Assembly (NCBI GenBank): GCA_018267615.1
Contig: JAFDYD010000055.1
Span: 55,740 to 119,739 of the forward strand
Source of the DNA: Bacteroidota bacterium
GTDB lineage: Bacteria > Bacteroidota > Bacteroidia > Chitinophagales > Chitinophagaceae
Length of the DNA: 64,000 nucleotides
Direction: 5' to 3'
The notes below the pieces were generated by a model that was not told the DNA's origin, did no database searches, and saw nothing but the letters and a program-made list of their open reading frames with translations. Shown in pieces: positions 44,225-52,817 of the stretch. Positions within the stretch are counted from its first letter, which is position 1, and each line of letters starts with the position of its first letter. A program made the translations under genes and the position numbers.

Positions 44225-44437
44225 TTATGCACCTGATTTTCGTTTGTTCGTATTGATCCCAAAGAGAGAATACAAAGGACAAACACTTACCAGGCTGGTA
44301 AGCGCAAAGACGATAGCAATTACTAATAATACAACTCCCGCGGTTCCGGTGATGATATTCGTAAAATACAAAATAGCAAATAGCAGCGCCAGTGTGATGC
44401 GTATGATTCGGTCGAAAGAGCCCATATTCTTTTTCAT
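44225..44437 (-). CDS. DUF2892 small inner-membrane protein
   Basis: The 70-residue protein has MGSFDRIIRITLALLFAILY followed by a second span (GTAGVVLLVIAIVFALTSLV) and the CPLYSLFGINT end. This is the DUF2892/YgaP-transmembrane pattern. Its role is unclear; in other genomes it is found near rhodanese, thiol or metal genes. It has its own tandem-box promoter, so it belongs to the same regulon as the oxidase. Confidence 0.88.
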   Translation of the reverse strand: MKKNMGSFDRIIRITLALLFAILYFTNIITGTAGVVLLVIAIVFALTSLVSVCPLYSLFGINTNKRKSGA

Positions 44438-44451
44438 AATATTATTTTTTA

Positions 44452-44516
44452 CAAAAGTGCAAAATGGGTGTTAAGGAAAATATGATTGGTGTCAATTATC
44501 AGTATGATTTTAAATG
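44452..44516 (-). promoter_or_regulatory. Tandem-box promoter of the DUF2892 gene
   Basis: The proximal box TGAT-TGGT-GTCA (44483-44494) is centred 29.5 bp from the -7 element CACTTTTG (44459-44452, one base off TAnnTTTG). In exact 22-bp register a half-site TGAT (44505-44508) marks the distal box. The inferred start lies about 11 bases before the gene. Confidence 0.7.
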
Positions 44517-44574
44517 GTATTTCGAATTTGCAGATTGCATGTTGCTCGAAAAAGGAGTAGACGCACAAAGAACA

Positions 44575-44662
44575 CAGTTTTGAACCATGATTAAAGGATT
44601 GAAGGATTGCCATGAACATTCATAGTAATCCTTCAATCCTTTAATCATGGTTCAAAACTGCA
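44575..44662. repeat. GAACCATGATTAAAGG hairpin, single copy
   Basis: CAGTTTTGAACCATGATTAA faces TTAATCATGGTTCAAAACTG, with a second stem AGGATTGAAGGATT / AATCCTTCAATCCT inside. It lies just after the stop of ccoI. The same element occurs three times in tandem at 53278-53660. Confidence 0.85.
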
Positions 44663-44670
44663 TGCTGCAA

Positions 44671-47064
44671 TTACAACCTCAATGATTTTGCCACAAGATT
44701 GCTACTTCCAAATGTAATTAACAGGATGCTTATGCTGCTTGCGGGCATCAGGATCGCTGCTACCAGCGGTGATAAATTTCCCTGTACCGCAAAATACAAA
44801 CCGGTGATATTGTAAACGATCGACAAAATAAAACTTGCCATCACGATTTTTTTATTGGCCCTGCACAATTGTATAAATGCCGGCAACAAATGCAATTGTT
44901 TTGCCTCGAGTATTGCATCACTGGCTGGTGTAAAATTGTTGCAATCTTCCGTGATGGCGATACCTACATCGCTCTCACGCAACGCAACAGCATCGTTCAA
45001 GCCATCACCGATCATCGCAATTTTATCACCGTGCGAATTTAAAGTTTTGATATAGTTCATTTTGTTTTCCGGCGTTTGATGAAAATAGATACCCGTATTT
45101 GGTCCGAATAATTTTTTCAAATACTTGCCCTCGCCTGCATTATCTCCGGAGAGAACAGATAAACGGTATTTCGATTTCAACCAGTCAATCAGCGAATCCA
45201 CATCTTCGCGGTAATGATACCTGAAAATAAATTTTCCTATCATTTCATGATCGAGCACAACATAAACGATGGTTGAATCTTCGGCGGTATCAGCAGCGGG
45301 TACCGCAAATTTTTTCGAACCAATAGCAATCCATCTGCCATCGACAAATCCCTGGATACCCATTCCGTGAGTTTCTTTGAATTCGGATACTGTGAGTTGA
45401 CTACTTTTTGGAAGATAGTCGGCCAAGGCAACGCTAAGAGGGTGGTTCGACTGTTTAGCCAGTGCACCAATACATTGTTGTTGTTTAAAAGTGAGCGCGT
45501 CTCCTTCATAAACAATATCCATTCTTTTTGTGGAAGTGAGCGTACCGGTTTTGTCGAAAACAAAATGATTTACATTCGCGATATCTTCTATCGTTTGTGC
45601 ACTGCGTAGATAAAAATGATTTCTTCCCAGTATACGTAAAATATTTCCATTCGTAAAACTCGAGGATAACAGTAACGCACATGGACATGCGATAATCAAT
45701 ACTGCCGTTACCGCATTCAGAATGCGTGAATGATCATTTACCCACCAATAACATGCAGCAATTCCTGCGATAAGAAGCACGATATAGGTGAAATACCTGC
45801 TTAAAAGATGGACGAAAGAATTATTTTTCTCTACATCAGCATCGTCTTTTTTCTCACGGTTCCATAGTTTGGTCAGGTAACTATGAGACACTTCGTGGAT
45901 AACGAGTAGTTCGATATTCGAACCGGTTTGTTTACCGCCTGCATAAAGCATTTCACCAGTTTCTTTTTCAACAGGCAGAGATTCGCCCGTAACAAAACTG
46001 TAATCGATAAACGCTTTTCCGCGGCTCAGAATTCCATCAACCGGGATGAGTTCATCATTGTGAATAAGCAGCGTATCGCCGGGTTTGATCTCAGGCAAAG
46101 GCGTTGGAACATCCAATCCATTTTTTAATACGTTCACCGCAATCGGGAAATAGGAATTAAAATCCCGGTCGAATGATAATTGCTGGTAGGTCTTTTCCTG
46201 CAATACTCTTCCCGCAAGCATCAGGAAAACAATGCCGGACATAGAATCGAAATAACCCGAACCTGTTCCAGAAACAACTTCATAAACACTTCTCGAAAAA
46301 GTGACAAGAATCGCGATGGCGATCGGCGCATCTATATTCAAAAATTTGTTCCGCAGACTTTTCCACGCGGATGAAAAAAATGCCTGCGCACTATAAAACA
46401 ATACAGGAAGTGATAAAAGTAAATTGATTGAGCGAAAAACATTACGCAGGTTTTTTTCTGCGCTTGCCAATCCCAAATATTCAGGAAAACTCAGTAGCAT
46501 GATATTCGCGAAACAAAATCCGGCTACGCCCAATTGGTAAATCAGTTTGCGACTCACAGTTGGTTTTTCCCGGTTCATATCATTCAGACTGATATATGGT
46601 TCATACCCGATACTGCACAATAGCTCGACGACAGCGCGCAATGAAATTTCATTCTCATTAAAGATGATGGTGATTTCTTTGCGGGGGAAATTCAATGTAG
46701 AAGAGATGATCCTTTTATCGAGCCTTCGTAAATTTTCTAATAAGTAAAGACAGGAGCTGCAATGTATTTGCGGAAGATATAGTTGTATATGCGTTTCCGT
46801 GCCGTTGCGAAAACTGACTAACCTGTTTTTGATTTTTTCATCGTTCAGGAAACTGAATTTATCTTTTCGGACATCAGCACGGCGGTTGATTCCGGGCATC
46901 TTATTGAGTGTGTAATAATCGCAGAGGCCGTTTTCGTTGAGCAGGCCAAATACCATCCTGCATCCATAACAACAGAAAACATTGTCGCCGACACTGATCA
47001 TATCCGAACCGCAATCCTCTCCACAATGAGAGCATATTAATTTTTCTTGGCTTTTGCTTTGCAT
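44671..47064 (-). CDS. ccoI: Copper-type P-type ATPase CcoI
   Basis: The 797-residue protein starts with a cysteine-rich metal-binding part (CSHCGEDCG, CCYGCRMVF). A heavy-metal-associated domain (IHCSSCLYLLENL) and eight spans follow, with the CPC motif (IIACPCALLLSSS near residue 455), phosphorylation DKTGTLTST near 500 and GDGLNDAVALRESDVG near 690. This N-terminal layout marks the FixI/CcoI group, which supplies copper to cbb3 oxidase. A tandem-box promoter with both boxes perfect lies upstream. Confidence 0.93.
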   Translation of the reverse strand: MQSKSQEKLICSHCGEDCGSDMISVGDNVFCCYGCRMVFGLLNENGLCDYYTLNKMPGINRRADVRKDKFSFLNDEKIKNRLVSFRNGTETHIQLYLPQIHCSSCLYLLENLRRLDKRIISSTLNFPRKEITIIFNENEISLRAVVELLCSIGYEPYISLNDMNREKPTVSRKLIYQLGVAGFCFANIMLLSFPEYLGLASAEKNLRNVFRSINLLLSLPVLFYSAQAFFSSAWKSLRNKFLNIDAPIAIAILVTFSRSVYEVVSGTGSGYFDSMSGIVFLMLAGRVLQEKTYQQLSFDRDFNSYFPIAVNVLKNGLDVPTPLPEIKPGDTLLIHNDELIPVDGILSRGKAFIDYSFVTGESLPVEKETGEMLYAGGKQTGSNIELLVIHEVSHSYLTKLWNREKKDDADVEKNNSFVHLLSRYFTYIVLLIAGIAACYWWVNDHSRILNAVTAVLIIACPCALLLSSSFTNGNILRILGRNHFYLRSAQTIEDIANVNHFVFDKTGTLTSTKRMDIVYEGDALTFKQQQCIGALAKQSNHPLSVALADYLPKSSQLTVSEFKETHGMGIQGFVDGRWIAIGSKKFAVPAADTAEDSTIVYVVLDHEMIGKFIFRYHYREDVDSLIDWLKSKYRLSVLSGDNAGEGKYLKKLFGPNTGIYFHQTPENKMNYIKTLNSHGDKIAMIGDGLNDAVALRESDVGIAITEDCNNFTPASDAILEAKQLHLLPAFIQLCRANKKIVMASFILSIVYNITGLYFAVQGNLSPLVAAILMPASSISILLITFGSSNLVAKSLRL

Positions 47065-47075
47065 AAGTAGCAGTT

Positions 47076-47140
47076 CAAAATAACCGTTAATGCGCGGTGA
47101 TATGGATGATGAGAGTCAATTTACCGGCTGATTATTATCA
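47076..47140 (-). promoter_or_regulatory. Tandem-box promoter of ccoI
   Basis: Both boxes fit the consensus fully: TGAT-GAGA-GTCA (47107-47118) and TGAT-TATT-ATCA (47129-47140), centres 22 bp apart. The -7 element TTATTTTG (47083-47076, one base off) starts 29.5 bp from the proximal centre. The inferred transcript leader is short (about 8 bases). Confidence 0.82.
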
Positions 47141-47180
47141 CTCCGTAACTGGGAATTAATAAAAATCATAATATTGTGGG

Positions 47181-47373
47181 CGCGGAAGGCGGAAGGCGGA
47201 ACGCATAACGCATAACGCATAACGCATAACGCATAACGCGTAACGCATAACGCGTAACGCTGAACGCATAAAGCTAAATGCATAACGCTCGATGCTTGCT
47301 GCGTTTAGCGTTTAGCGTTATGCGTTAAGCGTTCGGCGTTATGCGTTCAGCGTTTCGTCTTCCGCCTTCCGCG
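47181..47373. repeat. ACGCATA-word hairpin upstream of the regulator gene
   Basis: GCGGAAGGCGGAACGC and many tandem ACGCATA words (to about 47290) face the reverse words GCGTTATGCG, GCGTTCAGCG and TTCCGCCTTCCGC. The element ends about 20 bases before the regulator's start codon, so it forms nearly all of that gene's upstream region. Confidence 0.85.
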
Positions 47374-47394
47374 TTCACCATTAAAAACTCTCCC

Positions 47395-48453
47395 ATGCGA
47401 TCCTTACTTATCATCGATGACCATACCGAGATCAGGGAAAATATCGCAGAGATATTGACCCTTGCCGGGTATAAAGCAATCACGGCTGAGAATGGAAAGA
47501 AAGGTGTTGAAGCCGCTCTCAGAGAGAAACCTGATTTGATCATCTGCGATATCATGATGCCCGAACTCGATGGATATGGTGTATTGCATTTACTTAAAAA
47601 AAATCAACAGACAGAAAATACTCCCTTTATTTTTCTCACTGCAAAGACTGAGAGAACCGATTTCCGCAAAGGAATGGGAATGGGGGCAGACGATTATATC
47701 ACAAAACCTTTTGATGATATCGAATTGTTGAACGCGATCGAAACGCGTCTTAAAAAATATGATATTCTTCAGGCTGGTTATGAATCCGGTGAAAAAGGCG
47801 CCACTGACATGATAGAAGATTTGCGCAGGTCCGGTTTGTTCAAAATGGAACTCGACAACTATGAAACAACCGAGCTTTCCAAAAAAAATACTCTGTACAA
47901 TGAGGGTAAGCGTCCAAAATATCTTTATTATTTGAAAAGTGGAAAGATAAAAACATTCCGTTTGCATGAGGACGGGAAAGAATATATCACAAACTTATAT
48001 GCGGCTGGTGATTTTATAGGATATATGCCTTTGCTGGAAAACAAATCTTATGAAGACACTTGTGAAGTGCTCGAAGACGCTGAAATAATCATGATTCCAA
48101 AGGAAGAATTTGTCGGCCTGGTATATAATGACATGAGCATTGCTGCGAAATTTATAAAATTGGTTGCACAAAATGTGAAGGAGAAAGAAGAGCGATTGTT
48201 GAATCTTGCCTATGGATCTTTAAGAAAACGGGTCGCAAAAGCGTTGCTGGATATTCATTCCAAATTCAACAAAGAAAAAGCGACTTCGGCAACATTGGAT
48301 ATTTCGAGAGAAGATATTGCCCAATATGTAGGTACTGCTACAGAGTCACTGATCAGAACATTGAGCGATTTTAAATCGGAAAAATTAATTGAGATCAAAG
48401 ATGGCAAAATTCATATTTTGAATCTCGAGAAATTAAATCATTTACTTTACTAA
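47395..48453 (+). CDS. Response-regulator receiver fused to CRP/FNR-type regulator
   Basis: The start is ATG 47395, since the upstream frame only translates repeat DNA. Residues 1-120 are a receiver domain with acidic pair DD near 8, phospho-acceptor Asp in LIICDIMMPELDGYG near 52, Thr in FLTAKT near 80 and Lys in ITKPFD near 103. Residues 140-260 are a cNMP-binding-type beta roll without FNR cysteines. Residues 270-352 are a Crp-type winged helix (DISREDIAQYVGTATESLIR). In its recognition helix the Glu and Arg that read TGA in CRP and FNR are kept (E-S-L-I-R). It would activate the TGAY boxes found around it. Confidence 0.92.
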   Translation: MRSLLIIDDHTEIRENIAEILTLAGYKAITAENGKKGVEAALREKPDLIICDIMMPELDGYGVLHLLKKNQQTENTPFIFLTAKTERTDFRKGMGMGADDYITKPFDDIELLNAIETRLKKYDILQAGYESGEKGATDMIEDLRRSGLFKMELDNYETTELSKKNTLYNEGKRPKYLYYLKSGKIKTFRLHEDGKEYITNLYAAGDFIGYMPLLENKSYEDTCEVLEDAEIIMIPKEEFVGLVYNDMSIAAKFIKLVAQNVKEKEERLLNLAYGSLRKRVAKALLDIHSKFNKEKATSATLDISREDIAQYVGTATESLIRTLSDFKSEKLIEIKDGKIHILNLEKLNHLLY

Positions 48454-48460
48454 TACGCCT

Positions 48461-48877
48461 CTAACAACCAAAAGGAACCTGCTTGAAATAGATGGGCGTT
48501 TCTATCGAAGGTGAAATGGCTTCTCCGTGATCGTTTTGCGCCTTGAGCGTATAGCTGTTTGTCATAGTTGGTTCCAGCCAAAGATTCCCGCATTTTCTAT
48601 ATACCTGCACGTTTAATCCAAATTGAGATTTTAATTTATTTTCAAAGTCACTCACGCTCATCATATCTGAAATTTCGAACTCGCCGTCAATAAGATTTTT
48701 GTTGATATCGCCCATTTTTGAATCAGGGCTAAATATGCTGTTCTGCCAGGTTGATTTTCTGTCAACGCTTACCGGTGTCAGAAAATTGATTCGCAGAAAA
48801 GGGAAAATATCGGTAAACCTGTCTTGTATTTCCTTCACGGTGCAGCAACTGTTGATATGGAATTTTGTGGCGTTCAT
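48461..48877 (-). CDS. Hypothetical protein, member of the box regulon
   Basis: ATG 48877 (MNATKFHINSCC) is preferred over 48895, as it leaves room for a leader. The 138-residue product has no signal or span. It has CCTVKEIQDRFTDIFPFLRI near residue 10 and a C-terminal GNLWLEPTMTNSYTLKAQND. I do not recognise the family. Its promoter has tandem boxes, so it is probably made under the same condition as the oxidase. It converges with the regulator gene, 8 bases apart. Confidence 0.65.
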   Translation of the reverse strand: MNATKFHINSCCTVKEIQDRFTDIFPFLRINFLTPVSVDRKSTWQNSIFSPDSKMGDINKNLIDGEFEISDMMSVSDFENKLKSQFGLNVQVYRKCGNLWLEPTMTNSYTLKAQNDHGEAISPSIETPIYFKQVPFGC

Positions 48878-48901
48878 GATTATTATTTTATGCATCTATT
48901 G

Positions 48902-48966
48902 CAAAATACGGCTGCAGCTAAGAGTATAATCATGACTTAAAGGGAGGTAGGGTATGACTTTTGTCA
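48902..48966 (-). promoter_or_regulatory. Tandem-box promoter of the 138-residue hypothetical gene
   Basis: The distal box TGAC-TTTT-GTCA (48955-48966) is perfect. The proximal position 22 bp away carries a half-site TGAC (48933-48936). The -7-like GTATTTTG (48909-48902) starts 29.5 bp from the proximal centre. It matches TAnnTTTG less well (its TATTTTG core lacks one spacer base). Confidence 0.65.
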
Positions 48967-49060
48967 ACAATAAGAAAATCAAAAGATGGCCAGTCATTAA
49001 ATCCGGATTCGAAATGACGATCTGCTAAAATCAAATTAATCATTACCAAAATATTAGAGA

Positions 49061-49068
49061 TATTTTTG
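49061..49068 (+). promoter_or_regulatory. -7 element of the P-ATPase gene
   Basis: TATTTTTG matches the Bacteroidota -7 consensus TAnnTTTG exactly, 40 bases before the ATPase start. No tandem boxes are in register with it, so this gene may not be directly under the regulator. Confidence 0.55.
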
Positions 49069-49107
49069 AATGTAGTTTGAGGTCTTTCACTCAACACCGC
49101 AGAAGAT

Positions 49108-51645
49108 ATGAAACAAACAAGCAAATTGAATGAGCGATATTATACCTGCCCGGAAAATGATTTATTGGATCAGCTGCAAACAAGCGCCAACGGACTAGAT
49201 TCCGAAGAAGCCAATAAAAGGTTAACGCAATTCGGACTGAATAAATTCAGTGCCCGAAACAAAGAAGGTTTGCTAAAACTTTTTCTGAATCAACTTACCA
49301 CACCGATTATTCTTATCCTGATCGCTGCGGCTATTCTTTCTTATTTTCTTGGAGAAGCATTGGATGCGATTATCATTCTTGTTATCATACTCACCAGCGC
49401 GTGCCTTGGTTTTTGGCAGGAGAAAGGAGCGGCAAACGCCGTCAATAAGTTGTTGCAGCTAATAGAAGTGAACACAAAAATTCTGCGCGATAGAAAAGAA
49501 GTATCTCTTCCAACGGAGCAAATCGTTCCCGGCGATATCGTGATTTTAGCGACTGGAAATATTGTTCCGGGTGATTGCAGGCTTCTTGAATCAAAAGATT
49601 TGTATGCAGACGAGGCATCACTAACGGGTGAAACATTTCCTGCAGAAAAAAAGTGTTGTGTTCTGCCTGCAGCAACACGAATCGCCGAAAGAAATAATGT
49701 GCTGCACATGGGTACGCATATCGTGAGTGGTTTTGCCAAAGCTGTTGTTGTACAAACTGGAATAAACACCGAATTCGGATCTATTTCCCAACACTTGCGC
49801 AACCTGAAAAATGAAACAGAATTTGAAAAAGGAATTCGGCATTTCGGTTACCTGCTGATGGAAGTGACCACGATATTGATTACAATTATCTTTTTTATCA
49901 ACGTGTACTTTCACCGGCCAATTGTTGATTCATTGTTATTTTCCCTTGCAATTGCGGTTGGACTTACACCGCAATTATTACCGGCCATTATCAGTTTCAA
50001 TCTTGCGAGAGGAGCGGCAAATATGGCAAAACAAAAAGTTGTGGTAAAAAAATTATCTGCGATCGAGAATGTCGGAAGCATGAATGTATTATGCTCCGAT
50101 AAAACGGGGACGATCACGGAAGGCAAAGTTCGGTTGTACAAGGCTGTTAATTACAAAGGAGATGAAAGCGAAAAGGTTTTTAATACTGCATATGTCAATT
50201 CGATTTTCGAGAGTGGATTCAATAATCCTATTGATGAAGCCATTAAAATTTACAAACAGCCGGATACCTCTGGTGTAACAAAAATTGATGAACTGCCTTA
50301 TGATTTCATAAGAAAGCGTTTGAGCGTGTTAGTGAATAATGCAAATGGTAAAAAAATTCTTGTAAAAGGCGCATTCAACCAGGTGCTTGGAATTTGCAAA
50401 TTCGTGGAAGATGAAAATGGGAACTTAATTTCAGTGAGTGAATTGCTCGATGGTATTCACCAGCGTTATGAAGCGATGAGCAAGGAAGGGTACAGGATAT
50501 TGGGTGTTGCCTATAAATCAATCGAAGCTGGGGCAACGTCGATAAAAACTGAAGATGAGCACGATCTTATTTTTTTGGGGATGTTATTATTTACTGATCC
50601 TATTAAAGAAGATGTGATCGATACATTGAGTGAACTTTTGCGGCTAGGCGTATCCGTGAAAATAATTACGGGTGACAATGCCTTGGTAGCGGCGCATGTC
50701 GGCCGGCAGGTTGGATTATCAAACCCAAAAATTCTAACCGGTGAACAATTGCGAAAGATGAGTTCGGAAGCTTTGGTAAATCTATCCGGCAGTACCGATC
50801 TGTTTGCAGAAGTGGAACCGAATCAAAAGGAACGGATTCTTCTGGCCCTAAAAAAAGCAGGTAACGTAGTCGGATTTATCGGCGACGGAATAAATGATGC
50901 ACCAGCTTTGCATATCGCTGACGTGGGAATATCCGTAAATGGCGCAGTGGATGTGGCGATGGAGGCAGCCGATATCATCCTGCTTGGAAATGATCTGAAA
51001 GTGTTAGCCAATGGTGTAAAAGAAGGAAGAAAAACTTTTGCAAACACACTCAAATATATTTTCATGGCGACAAGCGCAAATTTTGGGAACATGTTCAGTA
51101 TGGCAGGCGCTTCCGTTTTTTTGTCTTATCTCCCATTATTGCCAAAGCAAGTACTATTGACAAACATGCTAACAGATATTCCTGAAATGACCATTGCTAC
51201 CGATTCGGTTGATGAAGTAATGATCGAGAAACCGAGGAGAATGAATATCTCGTTTATAAAAAAGTTTATGATCGTATTCGGTATCATCAGTTCTTTGTTT
51301 GATTACACAACATTTGCGGTTCTCCTTTATTGGTTGCACGCCGGTGTTGACGAATTTCGTACGGGTTGGTTCACAGAATCCGTAATATCAGCATCACTGA
51401 TTGTTTTGGTAATAAGAACCTCCAACGCTTTTTATAAAAGCAGGCCGGGCAAATTGCTTCTTATTGCAACGGTAGCAGTGATTATCATCACCATCTTGTT
51501 GCCTTATAGTCCGGTTGCGGGTCCATTGGGATTTATCCCGCTTCCATTATCCTTCTACGCTGCACTTGGCATCATTATTCTCCTTTATGTAGTTGCTGCA
51601 GAAATAACAAAAAGACTGTTTTACAAATGGGTGGCCGTTAAATAG
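49108..51645 (+). CDS. Magnesium-transporting-type P-type ATPase (MgtA/MgtB-like)
   Basis: The 845-residue protein has a cation-ATPase N-terminus, ten or so spans, TGE motif LTGETFPAEK near residue 175, phosphorylation SDKTGTITEG near 330 and GDGINDAPALHIADVGISV near 590. FNNPIDEAI near 370 and the overall length fit the MgtA/MgtB class. Its substrate could be magnesium or another divalent cation. It is divergent from the regulon member at 48877. Confidence 0.88.
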   Translation: MKQTSKLNERYYTCPENDLLDQLQTSANGLDSEEANKRLTQFGLNKFSARNKEGLLKLFLNQLTTPIILILIAAAILSYFLGEALDAIIILVIILTSACLGFWQEKGAANAVNKLLQLIEVNTKILRDRKEVSLPTEQIVPGDIVILATGNIVPGDCRLLESKDLYADEASLTGETFPAEKKCCVLPAATRIAERNNVLHMGTHIVSGFAKAVVVQTGINTEFGSISQHLRNLKNETEFEKGIRHFGYLLMEVTTILITIIFFINVYFHRPIVDSLLFSLAIAVGLTPQLLPAIISFNLARGAANMAKQKVVVKKLSAIENVGSMNVLCSDKTGTITEGKVRLYKAVNYKGDESEKVFNTAYVNSIFESGFNNPIDEAIKIYKQPDTSGVTKIDELPYDFIRKRLSVLVNNANGKKILVKGAFNQVLGICKFVEDENGNLISVSELLDGIHQRYEAMSKEGYRILGVAYKSIEAGATSIKTEDEHDLIFLGMLLFTDPIKEDVIDTLSELLRLGVSVKIITGDNALVAAHVGRQVGLSNPKILTGEQLRKMSSEALVNLSGSTDLFAEVEPNQKERILLALKKAGNVVGFIGDGINDAPALHIADVGISVNGAVDVAMEAADIILLGNDLKVLANGVKEGRKTFANTLKYIFMATSANFGNMFSMAGASVFLSYLPLLPKQVLLTNMLTDIPEMTIATDSVDEVMIEKPRRMNISFIKKFMIVFGIISSLFDYTTFAVLLYWLHAGVDEFRTGWFTESVISASLIVLVIRTSNAFYKSRPGKLLLIATVAVIIITILLPYSPVAGPLGFIPLPLSFYAALGIIILLYVVAAEITKRLFYKWVAVK

Positions 51646-51650
51646 CTCAC

Positions 51651-51715
51651 TGATATCAATCAATGGCAGCAATGATGGTGATCAGAAATATTGTTTTTCT
51701 TCTATTCTATTTTTA
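51651..51715 (+). promoter_or_regulatory. Tandem-box promoter of the PfkB gene
   Basis: Two perfect boxes: TGAT-ATCA-ATCA (51651-51662) and TGAT-GGTG-ATCA (51673-51684), centres 22 bp apart. The -7 element TATTTTTA (51708-51715, last base off) starts 29.5 bp from the proximal centre. The inferred leader is about 13 bases. Confidence 0.82.
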
Positions 51716-51731
51716 ATAAAAGAAGAAGAAC

Positions 51732-52688
51732 ATGAGCTCTATCGTTACAATTACATTCAATCCTTGTATTGACAAATACATTTCAGTTACGGGATTGATT
51801 TCCGGGAAAAAAATAAGATGTGCTGCAGCCGAGTTCTGGCCAGGTGGTGGGGGTATCAATGTAGCAAGAGCGATAACGAGGCTAAATGGAGATGCACTCG
51901 CGATTTATTTTGCCGGAGGATATCATGGAGGAGTGCTGAATGAATTGTTGAAAAAAGAAAATGTTCCTGCATTGCCAGTTTCGATTGCAAATGAAACACG
52001 CGAAAATTGGATGATCATGGATAATGCATCTGGTAAACAATATCGTTTTATCATGCCCGGTCCAACTATCAGTGAAAACGAATTCAACACCTTCAAAAAA
52101 AATGTAGAATCCATTAAAAAAGAAGTGGAATTCATTGTGATCAGCGGAAGTGCTGCGATCGGGATTTCGAATAATATGATGATGGAGATCGGAGAAATTG
52201 CAAAAAGAAAAAAAGCAAAACTTGTTGTCGATACATCAGGCGACGCACTCAAACGGGCATTGGAATATGGAGTGTATATGATCAAACCAAGTATCAGTGA
52301 ATTATCTTCTTTGATTGTTGCTTTTAATTTAAAAGATGGAGGTGTTGCTGCCGCAGCTTCTGATATTGTTGCGCGCGGATATAGTGAAGTGGTGGTTGTT
52401 TCTATGGGAGCGGCAGGCGCTATGCTTGTTACCAAGGATCTCGTCACGGAAATAAATCCTCCTCCCGTAAAAGTCAGAAGCACTGTAGGCGCAGGCGATA
52501 GCCTGGTTGCAGGAATCTTATATAGTCTTGTCAATAAAAAAAACCTAACAGACGCAGTTAAATACGGAGTGGCTTGTGGAACTGCAACAACGATGAAATC
52601 AGAGACTGAATTATTTTCTCCGGATGATGTTGACAAAGTATATGCGCTTATGCGTGAAATGCACGTAGCGGAATCGTCTCAAAGTTAA
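51732..52688 (+). CDS. PfkB-family sugar kinase (1-phosphofructokinase/Pfk-2 type)
   Basis: The 318-residue protein has the 1-phosphofructokinase-like start (VTITFNPCIDKYISVTGL), WPGGGGINVARAITRLNG near residue 38, and the catalytic RSTVGAGDSLVAGILYSL near 255 with Asp as base. It phosphorylates fructose-6-phosphate, tagatose-6-phosphate or fructose-1-phosphate. PfkB in Usp/Hsp20 islands (as in the DosR regulon) may supply glycolytic flux when respiration slows. Confidence 0.88.
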   Translation: MSSIVTITFNPCIDKYISVTGLISGKKIRCAAAEFWPGGGGINVARAITRLNGDALAIYFAGGYHGGVLNELLKKENVPALPVSIANETRENWMIMDNASGKQYRFIMPGPTISENEFNTFKKNVESIKKEVEFIVISGSAAIGISNNMMMEIGEIAKRKKAKLVVDTSGDALKRALEYGVYMIKPSISELSSLIVAFNLKDGGVAAAASDIVARGYSEVVVVSMGAAGAMLVTKDLVTEINPPPVKVRSTVGAGDSLVAGILYSLVNKKNLTDAVKYGVACGTATTMKSETELFSPDDVDKVYALMREMHVAESSQS

Positions 52689-52698
52689 TGACGATTAT

Positions 52699-52763
52699 TG
52701 ACCGATCTCATTCTTGCTGCTAATCGAAATCATAGGATCGCGCTACTCCAAAAAATAAATTTG
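52699..52763 (+). promoter_or_regulatory. Tandem-box promoter of hsp20
   Basis: The proximal box TAAT-CGAA-ATCA (52721-52732, one mismatch) is centred 29.5 bp from a perfect -7 element TAAATTTG (52756-52763). The distal box TGAC-CGAT-CTCA (52699-52710, one mismatch) is in exact 22-bp register. The spacing makes the weaker boxes credible. Confidence 0.75.
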
Positions 52764-52767
52764 TATC

Positions 52768-52788
52768 ACCGTAAAATTTTAATACGGT
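52768..52788. promoter_or_regulatory. Palindrome at the inferred hsp20 transcript start
   Basis: ACCGTA and TACGGT flank AAATTTTAA. The palindrome begins about at the inferred first base of the transcript. It could be an operator that blocks initiation or a 5' leader hairpin. No other gene in the window has it. Confidence 0.45.
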
Positions 52789-52817
52789 AAATTATTTAAC
52801 CAATTAAAATCAGATGT

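Noticed and set aside
49004..49068. Tandem boxes for the P-ATPase gene
   Set aside because: A perfect -7 element exists, but the positions in register (49026-49037 and 49004-49015) do not match the box.
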